Below, piece after piece: positions 50,777 to 59,708 of a stretch of 64,000 nt of DNA. Source of the stretch: Anaerolineaceae bacterium. GTDB lineage: Bacteria; Chloroflexota; Anaerolineae; Anaerolineales; Anaerolineaceae. The position numbers and the translations under genes were made by a program. The stretch is from NCBI GenBank assembly GCA_029975475.1, contig JARKPB010000003.1:322067-386066 (forward strand), given 5' to 3'. Position 1 is the stretch's first letter; each line of letters opens with the position of its first letter. The notes beneath the pieces were generated by a model. That model was not told where the DNA came from, searched no databases, and worked only from the letters and a program-made list of their open reading frames with translations.

Positions 50777-52711
50777 GTGAATTTAAACCCTGCGCATACC
50801 AATATTTTTGAAGAGACCACCGATCATTATCCCAAGCCGTCCATTCAATCCATGCTGATCGGCCGCCCGCTGGCCACAGCAGACGCCCCGCATCAGACGA
50901 TTGGCAAACTGGTTGGGCTGGCTGTTTTTTCCTCTGACGCCATGTCATCGGTCGCCTACGGGCCGCAGGAATTAATGTTTATCCTGGCAGCCGCCGGGGT
51001 GGGCGCTTTACGCCTGGCTTTTCCGCTGGTGGTGGGGATTGTGATCCTGCTTGGGATTCTGATCTTTTCCTACGAACAAACCATCCATGCCTACCCGAAC
51101 GGCGGCGGCGCTTACATTGTCGCCCGCGATAACCTCGGCATCCTGCCCGCCCAGGTGGCTGGAGCGGCTTTGCTCACCGATTACATCCTGACCGTGGCGG
51201 TCTCTATTTCTTCCGGAGTCGCCCAGATCACCTCCGCCTTTCCCGGGCTTTACCCTTACCGGGTAGAGATGGCCATCGCCATGATCGCCTTCATTATGCT
51301 GATTAATCTGCGCGGAGTCAAAGAATCTGGCATCACCTTCGCCATCCCGACCTACTTCTTCCTGGTAATGATCTTTGGAATGACAGCGGTCGGCCTGGCC
51401 CGCTATCTCAGCGGCACGCTTGGCACGGTCATCAATCCGCCGGAGATGGAGATCGCCATCACCCAACCGCTGACTCTGTTCCTTATTTTGCGCGCCTTCG
51501 CCAACGGGACATCTTCGGTCACCGGTGTGGAAGCCATTTCAAACGGCATTACCGCGTTTCGGGAACCGCGCGCCAGAAACGCCGGGGCGACCCTGTTAAT
51601 CATGGCCGCGATTCTGGGCACGTTGCTGCTGGGGATCACCTTCCTCAGCCTGCAGGTCGGCGCGCTGCCGGCGGAGGGCGAAACCGTGATTTCCCAGCTG
51701 GTGCGGACGGTCTATGACGGACGCGGACTGCTGTACCTGCTCACCATCAGCTCCACCACAATCATCCTGGTGATGGCTGCCAACACCGCGTTTGCTGATT
51801 TTCCGCGCCTGGGGGCGCTGGTCGCCGGGGACGGCTTTTTACCGCGCCAGCTCACCTTCCGCGGCAGCCGCCTGGTTTACTCCCGCGGGATCATCGCTCT
51901 GGCCGCCATCGCTTCGCTGCTGGTCATCGCCTTCCAGGCCAGTGTGACCAACTTGATCCCGCTCTACGCCATCGGCGTTTTCCTTTCTTTTACGCTTTCG
52001 CAGACGGGTATGGCGCGCCGCTGGTGGAAATCCGGGCATTTAAGCGCGGATGAAGAGGTGGTTGAACCGGGCTCGGTGCTCACCCACGATCCCGGCTGGA
52101 AATTAAAGATGTTGATTAACGGCCTCGGGGCGGTGTGCACCGCCGTGGTCATGATTGTTTTTACGGTAACCAAATTCAATGACGGCGCCTGGATTGTGGT
52201 GCTGCTGACCCCGGCACTGGTAGCGATGTTTGTCGCCATCCGCCACCATTACAAAAATTTAGCCAGTCAGCTATCGCTTGAACAGCACAACAACCTGGCG
52301 GATATTCATCGCAACCGGGTAATCATCCCGATCAGCAGCGTTCATCGCGGCACGCTGGCGGCCATGCGCTTCGCTGCCAGCCTGTCTCCGGACATTACCG
52401 CGGTGCACGTCTCGATTGACCCGCAAGAAACCCTTAAGACTGAGGAAAAATGGAATAAGTGGGGCGGCGATCACCGCCTGGTGGTATTACATTCCCCCTA
52501 CCGCCTGTTCCTTGAACCGCTCCTGGAGTATATTGACAAGATCACCGCAGTGATGGCGCCCAATGAAATCATCACCATCGTGGTCCCCCAGTTTGTACCC
52601 CGCCACTGGTGGGCGAATTTCTTGCACGCGCGCACCGCAGAGACGCTGCGAAAGGCTCTGCTGCACCGCAAGAATATTGTCATCACCGAGGTGCCTTATC
52701 AGGTAGAATAA
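50777..52711 (+). CDS. kimA: APC-family transporter, KimA-like potassium importer
   Basis: 644 residues from a GTG with GGAG 7 nt upstream. Twelve membrane helices then a cytoplasmic domain (about 480-644). MLIGRPLATADAPHQ and FSSDAMSSVAYGPQE (51-65) match the start of Bacillus KimA (YdaO), a high-affinity K+/H+ symporter bound and inhibited by c-di-AMP. YPNGGGAYIVARDNLG and TSSVTGVEAISNG are typical APC motifs. The next genes are kdpD and kdpE, which supports a potassium role. Ends at the strong terminator 52727-52760. Confidence 0.85.
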   Translation: MNLNPAHTNIFEETTDHYPKPSIQSMLIGRPLATADAPHQTIGKLVGLAVFSSDAMSSVAYGPQELMFILAAAGVGALRLAFPLVVGIVILLGILIFSYEQTIHAYPNGGGAYIVARDNLGILPAQVAGAALLTDYILTVAVSISSGVAQITSAFPGLYPYRVEMAIAMIAFIMLINLRGVKESGITFAIPTYFFLVMIFGMTAVGLARYLSGTLGTVINPPEMEIAITQPLTLFLILRAFANGTSSVTGVEAISNGITAFREPRARNAGATLLIMAAILGTLLLGITFLSLQVGALPAEGETVISQLVRTVYDGRGLLYLLTISSTTIILVMAANTAFADFPRLGALVAGDGFLPRQLTFRGSRLVYSRGIIALAAIASLLVIAFQASVTNLIPLYAIGVFLSFTLSQTGMARRWWKSGHLSADEEVVEPGSVLTHDPGWKLKMLINGLGAVCTAVVMIVFTVTKFNDGAWIVVLLTPALVAMFVAIRHHYKNLASQLSLEQHNNLADIHRNRVIIPISSVHRGTLAAMRFAASLSPDITAVHVSIDPQETLKTEEKWNKWGGDHRLVVLHSPYRLFLEPLLEYIDKITAVMAPNEIITIVVPQFVPRHWWANFLHARTAETLRKALLHRKNIVITEVPYQVE

Positions 52712-52726
52712 ATCCCCTCCCCATCA

Positions 52727-52760
52727 TGACGGCGCGGCGGGCCGCGCCGTCATTTTTTTT
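52727..52760 (+). terminator. Strong Rho-independent terminator after kimA
   Basis: Perfect 12-bp GC-rich stem (52727-52738 with 52741-52752) and eight T (52753-52760). Confidence 0.95.
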
Positions 52761-52773
52761 CTGCGGCACGGCG

Positions 52774-52779
52774 TATAAT
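52774..52779 (+). promoter_or_regulatory. -10 box (TATAAT) 6 nt before kdpD
   Basis: Perfect TATAAT, 6 nt, then the kdpD ATG at 52786. No ribosome site; only a weak -35 in the T run. Confidence 0.6.
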
Positions 52780-52785
52780 TCAAGC

Positions 52786-55413
52786 ATGCAACCCGTCGAG
52801 CCAACGCGCCGTTCCGGCGGCCGGTTAAAACTCTTCCTTGGTTATGCGCCTGGTGTGGGCAAGAGCTACGCCATGCTCGAAGCAGCCCTGCAGCGTCAGC
52901 AGCGCGGCGAAAACGTGGTCGTGGCAGCTGCTTCTCGCAGCAGCGGTGAGGCGGGGCAATTCTTGAACCGCCTGACTACCTTTCCCCTGGCAGCTGACGG
53001 CGGACTGGACGTGGACGGGCTGACCGCCCTTCATCCCGATTTGGTAGTGGTGGACGACCTCCACAGGCCCAACCCGCCCGGGGCGCGCCATCCATATCGT
53101 TACCAGGATGTCCAGGATTTACTTGAAAATGGTCTGGAAGTCTATTCTGCCCTGGATATTCATCATCTGGAAAGCCTGGTGGACGAGGTGTTTCAGATCA
53201 CCGGCTATCTGGAAAAACAAACCGTCCCGGACGATGTGGTGGATAACGCCGGCGTCATCGAGCTGGTAGACCTGCCCCCCGAAGACCTCTTACAGCGCTT
53301 TCGCGCCGGCCAGATCGCCGGGCAGGAAATGACCGCGTCGGCTGCCGGCAAATTTTACCTGCCGGGCAACTTGAGCGCCCTGCGCGAACTGGCGATGCGC
53401 CGTGCCGCGGGCCAGGTTGATGCGCAGATGCGCGCTTATATGCGCGCGAAAAAAATCCCCGGCCCTTGGGCCGCAGGCGAGAGATTAATGGTCTGCATCA
53501 GCGCCCATCCAATGGCTGAACGGTTGATCCGAGCCGGACGCCGCCTGGCAGGCGATTTGAAGGCAGACTGGGTGGTCGTCTATGTCCAAACGCCAGAACG
53601 TCTCAACCGCCTGCCGGCGCATATTGACCGCCTGACCAGAGCGTTTCAGCTCGCCGAGCAGCTCGGCGCGCGGGTGGAACAAATCAGCGCATCCCGGGTT
53701 TCGGATGGAATTCTGGAATACGCCCGCCAGAATAATATTACCAAAATCATGCTTGGCAACCCATCCCGGCCCCGCTGGCATCAGGTGCTCTTTGGTTCGG
53801 TGGTCGAAGAACTGATCCGCCGCAGCGGTCAGATTGGGGTATACGTGATCAGTGATGACCGCGGTCTGCTCAAACCCGGTCTCTCAACCGATTGGAATTT
53901 GCAGACCAACTGGTTAAGATACCTGCTGGTCGTTCCCCTGGTGGCGCTGATCACGCTGATCAGTTACCCGGTGCACTTGCGGCTTGACCCGACCAATCTG
54001 GTCATGTTTTATCTGCTGGGCGTCCTCGCCGCGGCGGTCTATCTCGGACGCGGTCCTTCGCTGCTGGCTTCTTTTCTCAGCGTGATCGCCTTCGATTATT
54101 TCTTAATTGAACCGCGGTTCAGTCTGACGGTGGATGATACGCAGTACATCCTGACTTTTCTGGGTTTATTCATCGTCGGCGTTGTTGTATCGGGGCTGGC
54201 TGGAACCGTCCGCGACCAGATGAAAGCCAGCCAGCAGCGCGAGGCGCAGACCGCCGCACTTTACGCATTAAGCCGCGATCTCGCCAACCAGCTCGACCTG
54301 GCGGCTGTTCTGCAAACCGTCATCGAACAAATCCACCGTTCCTTTGGCCGCCGGGCAGCCGTTTTTCTGCTCGAAGGTAACCAATTAATCCAGCGGGCAG
54401 CCAGTCCAGATTTTCAAATTCAGGAAAGCGAACTGCCCGCGGCTTACTGGGCCTGCCAGCATGCCAGGCCGGCGGGAAGCGGGACCGAAACCATGAGCGG
54501 CCTTGCGGTGCGTTTCCAGCCGTTGATCAGCGGACAATCGTCCATCGGCGTCCTGGCGGTACAGATGGACGCGAACTTCATTTTTCTACCAGAACAAAGG
54601 CAGCTGCTGGAAGCCTACTGCGGGCTGGCCGCGCTGGCTATCGAACATGCCTTGCTGGATGAAGAGGTCAAACGCGCTGCCCTTGATAGAGAATCAGAAA
54701 AATTGCACACGGCGCTGCTCAATTCCATCTCGCACGACCTGCGCACGCCGTTATCTGCCATCACCGGGGCATTCAGCAGCCTGTACGAAGCCGAGCATCC
54801 CGGACGTGAAAACATTCGCCTCGACCGGGCGACGCGCATGGAACTGATCGAAACCGGCTGGGAGGAGGCGGAGCGGCTGAATCGGCTGGTTGGCAACCTG
54901 CTGGATATGACCCGTCTGGAAGCCGGCGCGCTGCGCCTTCACCGCACCTTGATCGACGTGGAAGAAGCGGTAGGCGCTGCGCTGGACCGGCTGCGCAGCC
55001 GGCTGCGAGCTTTCAATATTGAGACGCAAATTGATCAGAATTTACCGCCCGTTTATGCTGACGCGTTATTGTTTGAACAGGTGCTGGTCAACTTACTGGA
55101 TAACGCTGCGAAATACACCCCGCCCGGCGGAACCATCACCCTGTCCGCTGCCGCGACCGGCAGCCGCGTTGAAGTCCGCGTCGCCGATACCGGCCGCGGT
55201 TTGCCGCCCGAAGACCTTGAGCGGGTGTTCGACAAGTTCTACCGCGCCCAGACCCCGGATGGGCCGGAAGGCACCGGGTTAGGCCTTTCAATCTGCAAAG
55301 GCATTGTGGAAGCGCACGGCGGAACCATCCGCGCCACCAACCAGCCTGGCGGCGGCGCTGAATTCATCCTCAGTATGCCTGCGGCAGAAAACCCGCCGGA
55401 AGATTCAGAGTAA
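52786..55413 (+). CDS. kdpD: KdpD-type sensor histidine kinase
   Basis: 875 residues, close to the 895 of E. coli KdpD. Order: KdpD N-terminal ATP-binding domain with Walker A GYAPGVGKS (19-27) and VVVDDLHRPNPPG; USP-like domain (about 225-360); four membrane helices (DUF4118, about 385-480); GAF (510-620); HisKA with H650 in SISHDLRTP; HATPase with NLLDNAAKYTPPGG and GTGLGLSICKGIV. It senses potassium or turgor and phosphorylates KdpE. The ATG at 52786 is used; the long upstream open frame has no support. KdpE starts 9 bp later. Confidence 0.94.
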   Translation: MQPVEPTRRSGGRLKLFLGYAPGVGKSYAMLEAALQRQQRGENVVVAAASRSSGEAGQFLNRLTTFPLAADGGLDVDGLTALHPDLVVVDDLHRPNPPGARHPYRYQDVQDLLENGLEVYSALDIHHLESLVDEVFQITGYLEKQTVPDDVVDNAGVIELVDLPPEDLLQRFRAGQIAGQEMTASAAGKFYLPGNLSALRELAMRRAAGQVDAQMRAYMRAKKIPGPWAAGERLMVCISAHPMAERLIRAGRRLAGDLKADWVVVYVQTPERLNRLPAHIDRLTRAFQLAEQLGARVEQISASRVSDGILEYARQNNITKIMLGNPSRPRWHQVLFGSVVEELIRRSGQIGVYVISDDRGLLKPGLSTDWNLQTNWLRYLLVVPLVALITLISYPVHLRLDPTNLVMFYLLGVLAAAVYLGRGPSLLASFLSVIAFDYFLIEPRFSLTVDDTQYILTFLGLFIVGVVVSGLAGTVRDQMKASQQREAQTAALYALSRDLANQLDLAAVLQTVIEQIHRSFGRRAAVFLLEGNQLIQRAASPDFQIQESELPAAYWACQHARPAGSGTETMSGLAVRFQPLISGQSSIGVLAVQMDANFIFLPEQRQLLEAYCGLAALAIEHALLDEEVKRAALDRESEKLHTALLNSISHDLRTPLSAITGAFSSLYEAEHPGRENIRLDRATRMELIETGWEEAERLNRLVGNLLDMTRLEAGALRLHRTLIDVEEAVGAALDRLRSRLRAFNIETQIDQNLPPVYADALLFEQVLVNLLDNAAKYTPPGGTITLSAAATGSRVEVRVADTGRGLPPEDLERVFDKFYRAQTPDGPEGTGLGLSICKGIVEAHGGTIRATNQPGGGAEFILSMPAAENPPEDSE

Positions 55414-55416
55414 AAT
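55411..55416 (+). promoter_or_regulatory. -10-like box (TAAAAT) 6 nt before kdpE
   Basis: TAAAAT overlaps the kdpD stop codon, then 6 nt and the kdpE ATG at 55423. No Shine-Dalgarno site is present. Same geometry as the kdpD start. Confidence 0.4.
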
Positions 55417-55422
55417 TTTATT

Positions 55423-56142
55423 ATGTCCAGCCCGCCAGAAAGCAATCCAGAAAAAGTCGGCGCGCGCATCCTGGTCATTGATGACGAGCGCGCCATCCGC
55501 CGCTTTCTACGCGCCGCGCTGAGCGCCCATCATTACGAGGTCATCGAGGCTTCCAGCGGTGAGGAAGGACTGCAAGCCGCCGCCACGCACCGCCCGGATG
55601 TGATCATCCTCGATCTCGGCCTTCCGGATGCGGATGGAGTGGACATCACCCGCCGCCTGCGCGAGTGGACTCAGACCCCCATCATCATACTGTCTGTGCG
55701 CGCCAGCGAACAGGATAAGATCGCCGCGCTGGACGCCGGCGCGGATGATTACCTGACCAAACCCTTTGGCACCGGCGAACTCACCGCCCGCATCCGCGCT
55801 GCACTGCGCAGGGTGGGGCCGCAAAACCCCGGGCAGACGCTGTTCCGCAGCGGAAACTTGAGCGTGGATCTGCTGCACCGCACCGTCAGCGTTCACGGGT
55901 CGCCGGTCAATCTCACGCCAACAGAATATGAATTACTGAAACAGCTGGTTCAGCATGCCGGCAAGGTGGTGACCCACCGCCATTTGCTGCATGCCGTCTG
56001 GGGCGAGCCTTATGAGGATGAGGCGCACCTGCTGCGGGTCAACATCAGCAATTTGCGCCATAAAATTGAACGCGATCCAGCCCAGCCGGAATATATCCTG
56101 ACGGAATCCGGGGTTGGCTACCGCCTGCGTATCGAACAGTAA
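55423..56142 (+). CDS. kdpE: KdpE-type response regulator
   Basis: 239 residues, OmpR/PhoB class. Receiver domain with the acidic pair in LVIDDERAIRRF, phospho-Asp in VIILDLGLPDADG, and the Lys in YLTKPFGTGEL; C-terminal winged helix with LTPTEYELLKQLVQHAGKVV and VNISNLRHKIE. It should be activated by KdpD and bind direct repeats. kdpFABC is absent here, so kimA is the only visible candidate target. Confidence 0.94.
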   Translation: MSSPPESNPEKVGARILVIDDERAIRRFLRAALSAHHYEVIEASSGEEGLQAAATHRPDVIILDLGLPDADGVDITRRLREWTQTPIIILSVRASEQDKIAALDAGADDYLTKPFGTGELTARIRAALRRVGPQNPGQTLFRSGNLSVDLLHRTVSVHGSPVNLTPTEYELLKQLVQHAGKVVTHRHLLHAVWGEPYEDEAHLLRVNISNLRHKIERDPAQPEYILTESGVGYRLRIEQ

Positions 56143-56275
56143 TCCGCCCCCGGGCCGATTTTCAGAACGGGTATCCACGAGCGGAAGTTGAAGGCTGCTT
56201 AAACCACCGCCCGCGGTGAGCCGCTGTACAAAATGAAACCGATTTTTCACCTGTCCAACCGGATTGGAGCTGAAA

Positions 56276-56644
56276 ATGCCTGCTGCCACAGTTGACGAAT
56301 ATATCGCTGCTTTTCCTTCAGAAATCCAGGCTGTATTACAGGCGGTCCGCCAGGTAATCCGCGAGACCGCTCCTGAAGCAGAGGAGGTCATTGCCTACGG
56401 CATTCCAACCTTCAAATACCACGGCAACCTGGTGCATTTTGGCGCGTACAAACACCATATTGGGTTTTATCCCGCCCCTTCGGGAATTGAAGAATTTAAA
56501 GACGAGCTTTCCGCCTACCCGGGTTCAAAGGGCGCGATCCAGTTTCCGCTCGACCGCCCGCTCCCCTTTGACCTGATCCGGCGTGTGGTGCGTTTCCGCA
56601 TGCAAGAAAACCTGCGCAAAGCCCAGGCCCGCGGGAAAAAATAA
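56276..56644 (+). CDS. DUF1801 (YdhG-like) small protein
   Basis: 122 residues from the ATG at 56276 with GGAG 7 nt upstream. Family pattern: VDEYIAAFPSEIQAVLQAVRQVI, EEVIAYGIPTFKYHGNLVHF, HHIGFYPAP and KGAIQFPLDRPLPFDLIRRVVRF. This is the frataxin-like fold seen in Bacillus YdhG (iron chaperone candidate). No operon partner. Confidence 0.88.
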   Translation: MPAATVDEYIAAFPSEIQAVLQAVRQVIRETAPEAEEVIAYGIPTFKYHGNLVHFGAYKHHIGFYPAPSGIEEFKDELSAYPGSKGAIQFPLDRPLPFDLIRRVVRFRMQENLRKAQARGKK

Positions 56645-57011
56645 AGCACCTGATACAACTTCCCGCCGCACAAACGAACACCGCCGGGACAGACGCCGGG
56701 CGCATCCCCCCGCAAGAGGAAATCCAGGCGGTCTGGCGCCTGCGTAAGCGCGGACGGCTGCGCAATATCTGCTTCACCCGCAATCGCCGCGCGGTTCGTC
56801 TGCCAAGCTGCACCGACCAGACCGCGCCTGCGGCAGCCCTGCCCGAGATACCCGTTTTCGGCTGCTGGTTTGTTGAACGCCGCCCTTGATGCGCTGCTGC
56901 CCTGTGGCGGCTTCGCCGGGTTGTTTTTATAAAAGGTAGTTTCGCCTGAGGGGTTGAGCGGGATAGGAACAGTCCCGCGGAGAAAAGCCGGTTGAGGGTA
57001 AAATACCTGAT
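56645..57011. other. Intergenic stretch with a coding-like but unassigned frame
   Basis: 367 bases between a plus-strand and a minus-strand gene that converge. One plus frame reads on from about 56654 to a stop near 56889 with a basic stretch (VWRLRKRGRLRNICFTRN) but has no start codon or ribosome site. It may be gene debris. No strong terminator. Confidence 0.35.
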
Positions 57012-57866
57012 CTATCCGGCTAACCGGGCAATGACAAACACCAGCACGCACAGGGTGGCGCCCAGGTAGACCCCGCGCATCGCCCTGCGCCCCTCAGCCG
57101 GAGCGGACGAACGCAGCAGGCGCAGGCTGAAATAGATGATCAGCGCGTCCATGATGAGCAGGAAAATCAGGTAGATTGGGCGCATCAATCCGAGCAGAAA
57201 CGGCAGAAAGCTCAGCGCGATGACCACACCCCACAGCCCAACCGCCAGGCGCAGGGCGGCCTTGCGCCCGTGAAGCAGCGCCAGCGAACGCGAACCGCGC
57301 CTCCGGTCTCCTTCCATATCCATCGCGTCCCCGGCGATTTCTTCGCCCAGATCAATAAAAAACGCCATGGCGCTAAAAATCCAAACCGACCCGTTCCAAA
57401 ACTGCCCGACGGTCAGGGCGCCGAGCAGGAAGGTAACCGCCACCGAGGCGCTGACCATCAGGTTGCCCGGCAGGCCGCTTTCCTTGCCGCGCCAGTTGTA
57501 AAAAATGCCGAGCAGCCAGAAGAGGATGCTGAAAAAAAAGACGTCTCGCCCGAGCATCAGGGCCGCGGCCAGCCCGGCCAGCGAGACCAGCGCGGTCAGG
57601 CCGACCGCTTCCGCCCGGCTGACCGCCCCGGAAGGCAGGGCGCGCTGCGGCGCATTGACCCGATCCACCTCGTAATCAAAGACATCGTTGAGGATCAAAG
57701 CCGCGGCAGACAGGAAGAACGCGCAGGCGAACCCGAGCAGCCCGGCACGCCAGCCAGGCAGCCCGCCGGCCGCCAGCACCTGGCCGGTGAAAACGCAGAT
57801 TCCAGCGGCCAGAGAAAGCTCCGGGCGGAATAACGAGAGCGCGCCTTTGAGTTTCCGGGGGAACAT
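57012..57866 (-). CDS. UbiA-family prenyltransferase
   Basis: 284 residues from the ATG at 57866; the longer frame to 58109 has no coding support. Eight to nine membrane helices. Two Asp-rich Mg2+/diphosphate motifs: NDVFDYEVD (60-68) and DLGEEIAGDAMDMEGD. RPELSLAAG near the N-terminus recalls archaeal digeranylgeranylglycerol-phosphate synthases as well as quinone and chlorophyll prenyltransferases. The acceptor is not determined. A TATAAT box lies 6 nt before the ATG. Confidence 0.85.
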   Translation of the reverse strand: MFPRKLKGALSLFRPELSLAAGICVFTGQVLAAGGLPGWRAGLLGFACAFFLSAAALILNDVFDYEVDRVNAPQRALPSGAVSRAEAVGLTALVSLAGLAAALMLGRDVFFFSILFWLLGIFYNWRGKESGLPGNLMVSASVAVTFLLGALTVGQFWNGSVWIFSAMAFFIDLGEEIAGDAMDMEGDRRRGSRSLALLHGRKAALRLAVGLWGVVIALSFLPFLLGLMRPIYLIFLLIMDALIIYFSLRLLRSSAPAEGRRAMRGVYLGATLCVLVFVIARLAG

Positions 57867-57872
57867 TGTTAT

Positions 57873-57878
57873 ATTATA
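57873..57878 (-). promoter_or_regulatory. -10 box (TATAAT) 6 nt before ubiA-like gene
   Basis: Perfect minus-strand TATAAT, 6 nt, ATG at 57866. No ribosome site. Confidence 0.55.
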
Positions 57879-58095
57879 CTGACGGATGCAAACAAAACGC
57901 GCGGTCAAAGCGTACCATCCGCTATCCGGCGGGAAGCAATGCTGCGGAGGATGCAGACGGGAAATAGACACCTTGTTCGTGGCCTGACAAAAAACGCGCC
58001 TGATTAATGCCAAACCGAGTCGCTGGCCGCCAGTCTGCCCCACTCGGGGCGGGCGATCCCGGGCGCGAGGTTGAGAACCAATACACGGAGCAATT

Positions 58096-58659
58096 ATGAC
58101 AATCACCATTCACCCTTATCAAACCGAGTGGCCGCTTGAATTCGAGCGCATCCGCGCCCATCTGGCTGAAGTCCTTGGCCCGCTGGCGCTGCGCATTGAC
58201 CATATTGGTTCGACCTCGGTGCCCGGCCTGGGTGCCAAAGACGTCATTGATATTCAGGTGACTGCCGCCGAGCTGTCGTCCGAGATCACCGCCCGCCTGA
58301 CTGCCGCCGGCTATCCCCACCGCGCGGACGTCACCCACGACCACGTCCCTCGCGGCGAAGACCCAAACCCGCTGCTGTGGGAGAAGCTGTATTTCATTCA
58401 ACCGGAAGGGTCACGCCCCATTCATATTCACGTCCGCCGGGCTGGCGCGCCTAACCAGCGCTACCCGCTGCTCTTTCGCGACTACCTGCGCGCCCACCCA
58501 AAGTCCGCTCAGACGGTCGAATTGATTAAATGCCAGCTGGCGCGCTATTTTCCTGAAAACATCGAGGCTTATTACGATATCAAAGACCCGGTTTACGACC
58601 TGATCTGGGATGCCGCCCAGGATTGGGCGCGGCAGACGAACTGGGACGCGGATAGTTGA
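58096..58659 (+). CDS. GrpB/UPF0157 family protein
   Basis: 187 residues. YQTEWPLEFERIRAHL, then RIDHIGSTSVPGLGAKDVIDIQV, which is the nucleotidyltransferase-like core of UPF0157, and PIHIHVRRAGAPNQRYPLLFRDYLR. GGAG before the ATG. In other bacteria the domain occurs alone or fused to dephospho-CoA kinase (CoaE); its role is unclear. Confidence 0.88.
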   Translation: MTITIHPYQTEWPLEFERIRAHLAEVLGPLALRIDHIGSTSVPGLGAKDVIDIQVTAAELSSEITARLTAAGYPHRADVTHDHVPRGEDPNPLLWEKLYFIQPEGSRPIHIHVRRAGAPNQRYPLLFRDYLRAHPKSAQTVELIKCQLARYFPENIEAYYDIKDPVYDLIWDAAQDWARQTNWDADS

Positions 58660-58662
58660 AAA

Positions 58663-58684
58663 TCCCCCGGTCACTGCCGGGGGA
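58663..58684. terminator. Bidirectional terminator between GrpB-like and SDR genes
   Basis: 8-bp stem (58663-58670 with 58677-58684) between convergent gene ends; on the minus strand it is followed by ATTTTC. Confidence 0.65.
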
Positions 58685-58691
58685 AAGACCT

Positions 58692-59579
58692 TTATGCTTC
58701 AATGCCCGCCATTTCAGCGGTGAGATTCCACAACTTTTTCCAGGTTTCCCGGTTGTAAGAAGCTTTATTGGAACGCACCTGCCGGTTGTTTTCATCCCAG
58801 TATCCGCCGCTGACCGCTTCCACCGCCGCATCTGCGGCCAGGTACACATAGGTTTCCGCCTGGCGTTCCGGGGTAATGGCCTGGCTGCGTTTGATCGCAT
58901 AGATTTTCCGCAGCCATCCCGGCAGGTGGTCCAGGCGCTCATCGGGAATGGCCACATTGGTCACCCGCACGCAGTTGACCGTCACCCTGCTGTCTTTCAA
59001 TCGGTCCGCGAGATCATAGGTGTACATGACCTGGGCCTGCTTGGAATGATAGTAAGCGTGCTGCGGGCTGAACCGGCGTTCGCCGTTCAAATTGTCGAAT
59101 TCAATATCCAGGAACGGGTACAGCATCAGGCCTTTTGAGGCAACCGTGATGATCCGGCTGGGCGCGCAGGCTTTCAGGCGGTCGAGCAGCAGATGGGTAA
59201 GCAGAAAAACGCCGACATGATTGGTGGCGAAGATAGTTTCAATTCCGTCTTCGGTCAAGATGGGTTTCTTCAGGCTGAGGTCAAAATTGGCCGCGTTGTG
59301 GATCAGCACATCCAGGCGGGGATATTGCTCCAGAAATGCGCTGGCAAACCTGTGGATCGAGGCTTGAGAGGCCAGATCAAGCTGCATCAAGGATACTGTT
59401 TCGCTGCCCGCCGTTTGGCGAACATCTTCCAGCGCTTTTTGCCCGCGCTCCATCGAGCGGCAGGCCATCACCACCTGCGCGCCGAGGCTGGCGAGCCGGG
59501 CCGCAGCCGCTTTGCCAATTCCGGAGTTCGCCCCGGTGATGATCATCGTCTTGCCAGATAAATTGTATGTCATGGACAT
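58692..59579 (-). CDS. Short-chain dehydrogenase/reductase (retinol-dehydrogenase-like)
   Basis: 295 residues. Rossmann motif ITGANSGIGKAAA (14-26), LIHNAANF (NNAG position) and catalytic YYHSK. The arrangement after the active site, VRVTNVAIPDERLDHLPG, resembles the eukaryote-like WW-domain oxidoreductase/retinol dehydrogenase SDR group. NADP is likelier than NAD from the basic residues near strand 2 (MACRSMERGQ). Substrate unknown. Confidence 0.9.
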   Translation of the reverse strand: MSMTYNLSGKTMIITGANSGIGKAAAARLASLGAQVVMACRSMERGQKALEDVRQTAGSETVSLMQLDLASQASIHRFASAFLEQYPRLDVLIHNAANFDLSLKKPILTEDGIETIFATNHVGVFLLTHLLLDRLKACAPSRIITVASKGLMLYPFLDIEFDNLNGERRFSPQHAYYHSKQAQVMYTYDLADRLKDSRVTVNCVRVTNVAIPDERLDHLPGWLRKIYAIKRSQAITPERQAETYVYLAADAAVEAVSGGYWDENNRQVRSNKASYNRETWKKLWNLTAEMAGIEA

Positions 59580-59708
59580 TCCTTGTTTACCTTTAGACTG
59601 TTTTCCAAATGGACAGAAGCCGGTTCTATATGTTCACTGCGGCTGCCAAAAAACTCACCAATACACTTTCAGCACCTGTAGCTGCGGCTTATTCAGCCAG
59701 GCAGGCGG

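Noticed and set aside
56496-57051. Overlapping minus-strand frames of 105 and 178 codons
   Set aside because: They run antisense into the DUF1801 gene and into the UbiA-like gene's end, are Arg/Gly-rich and lack motifs.
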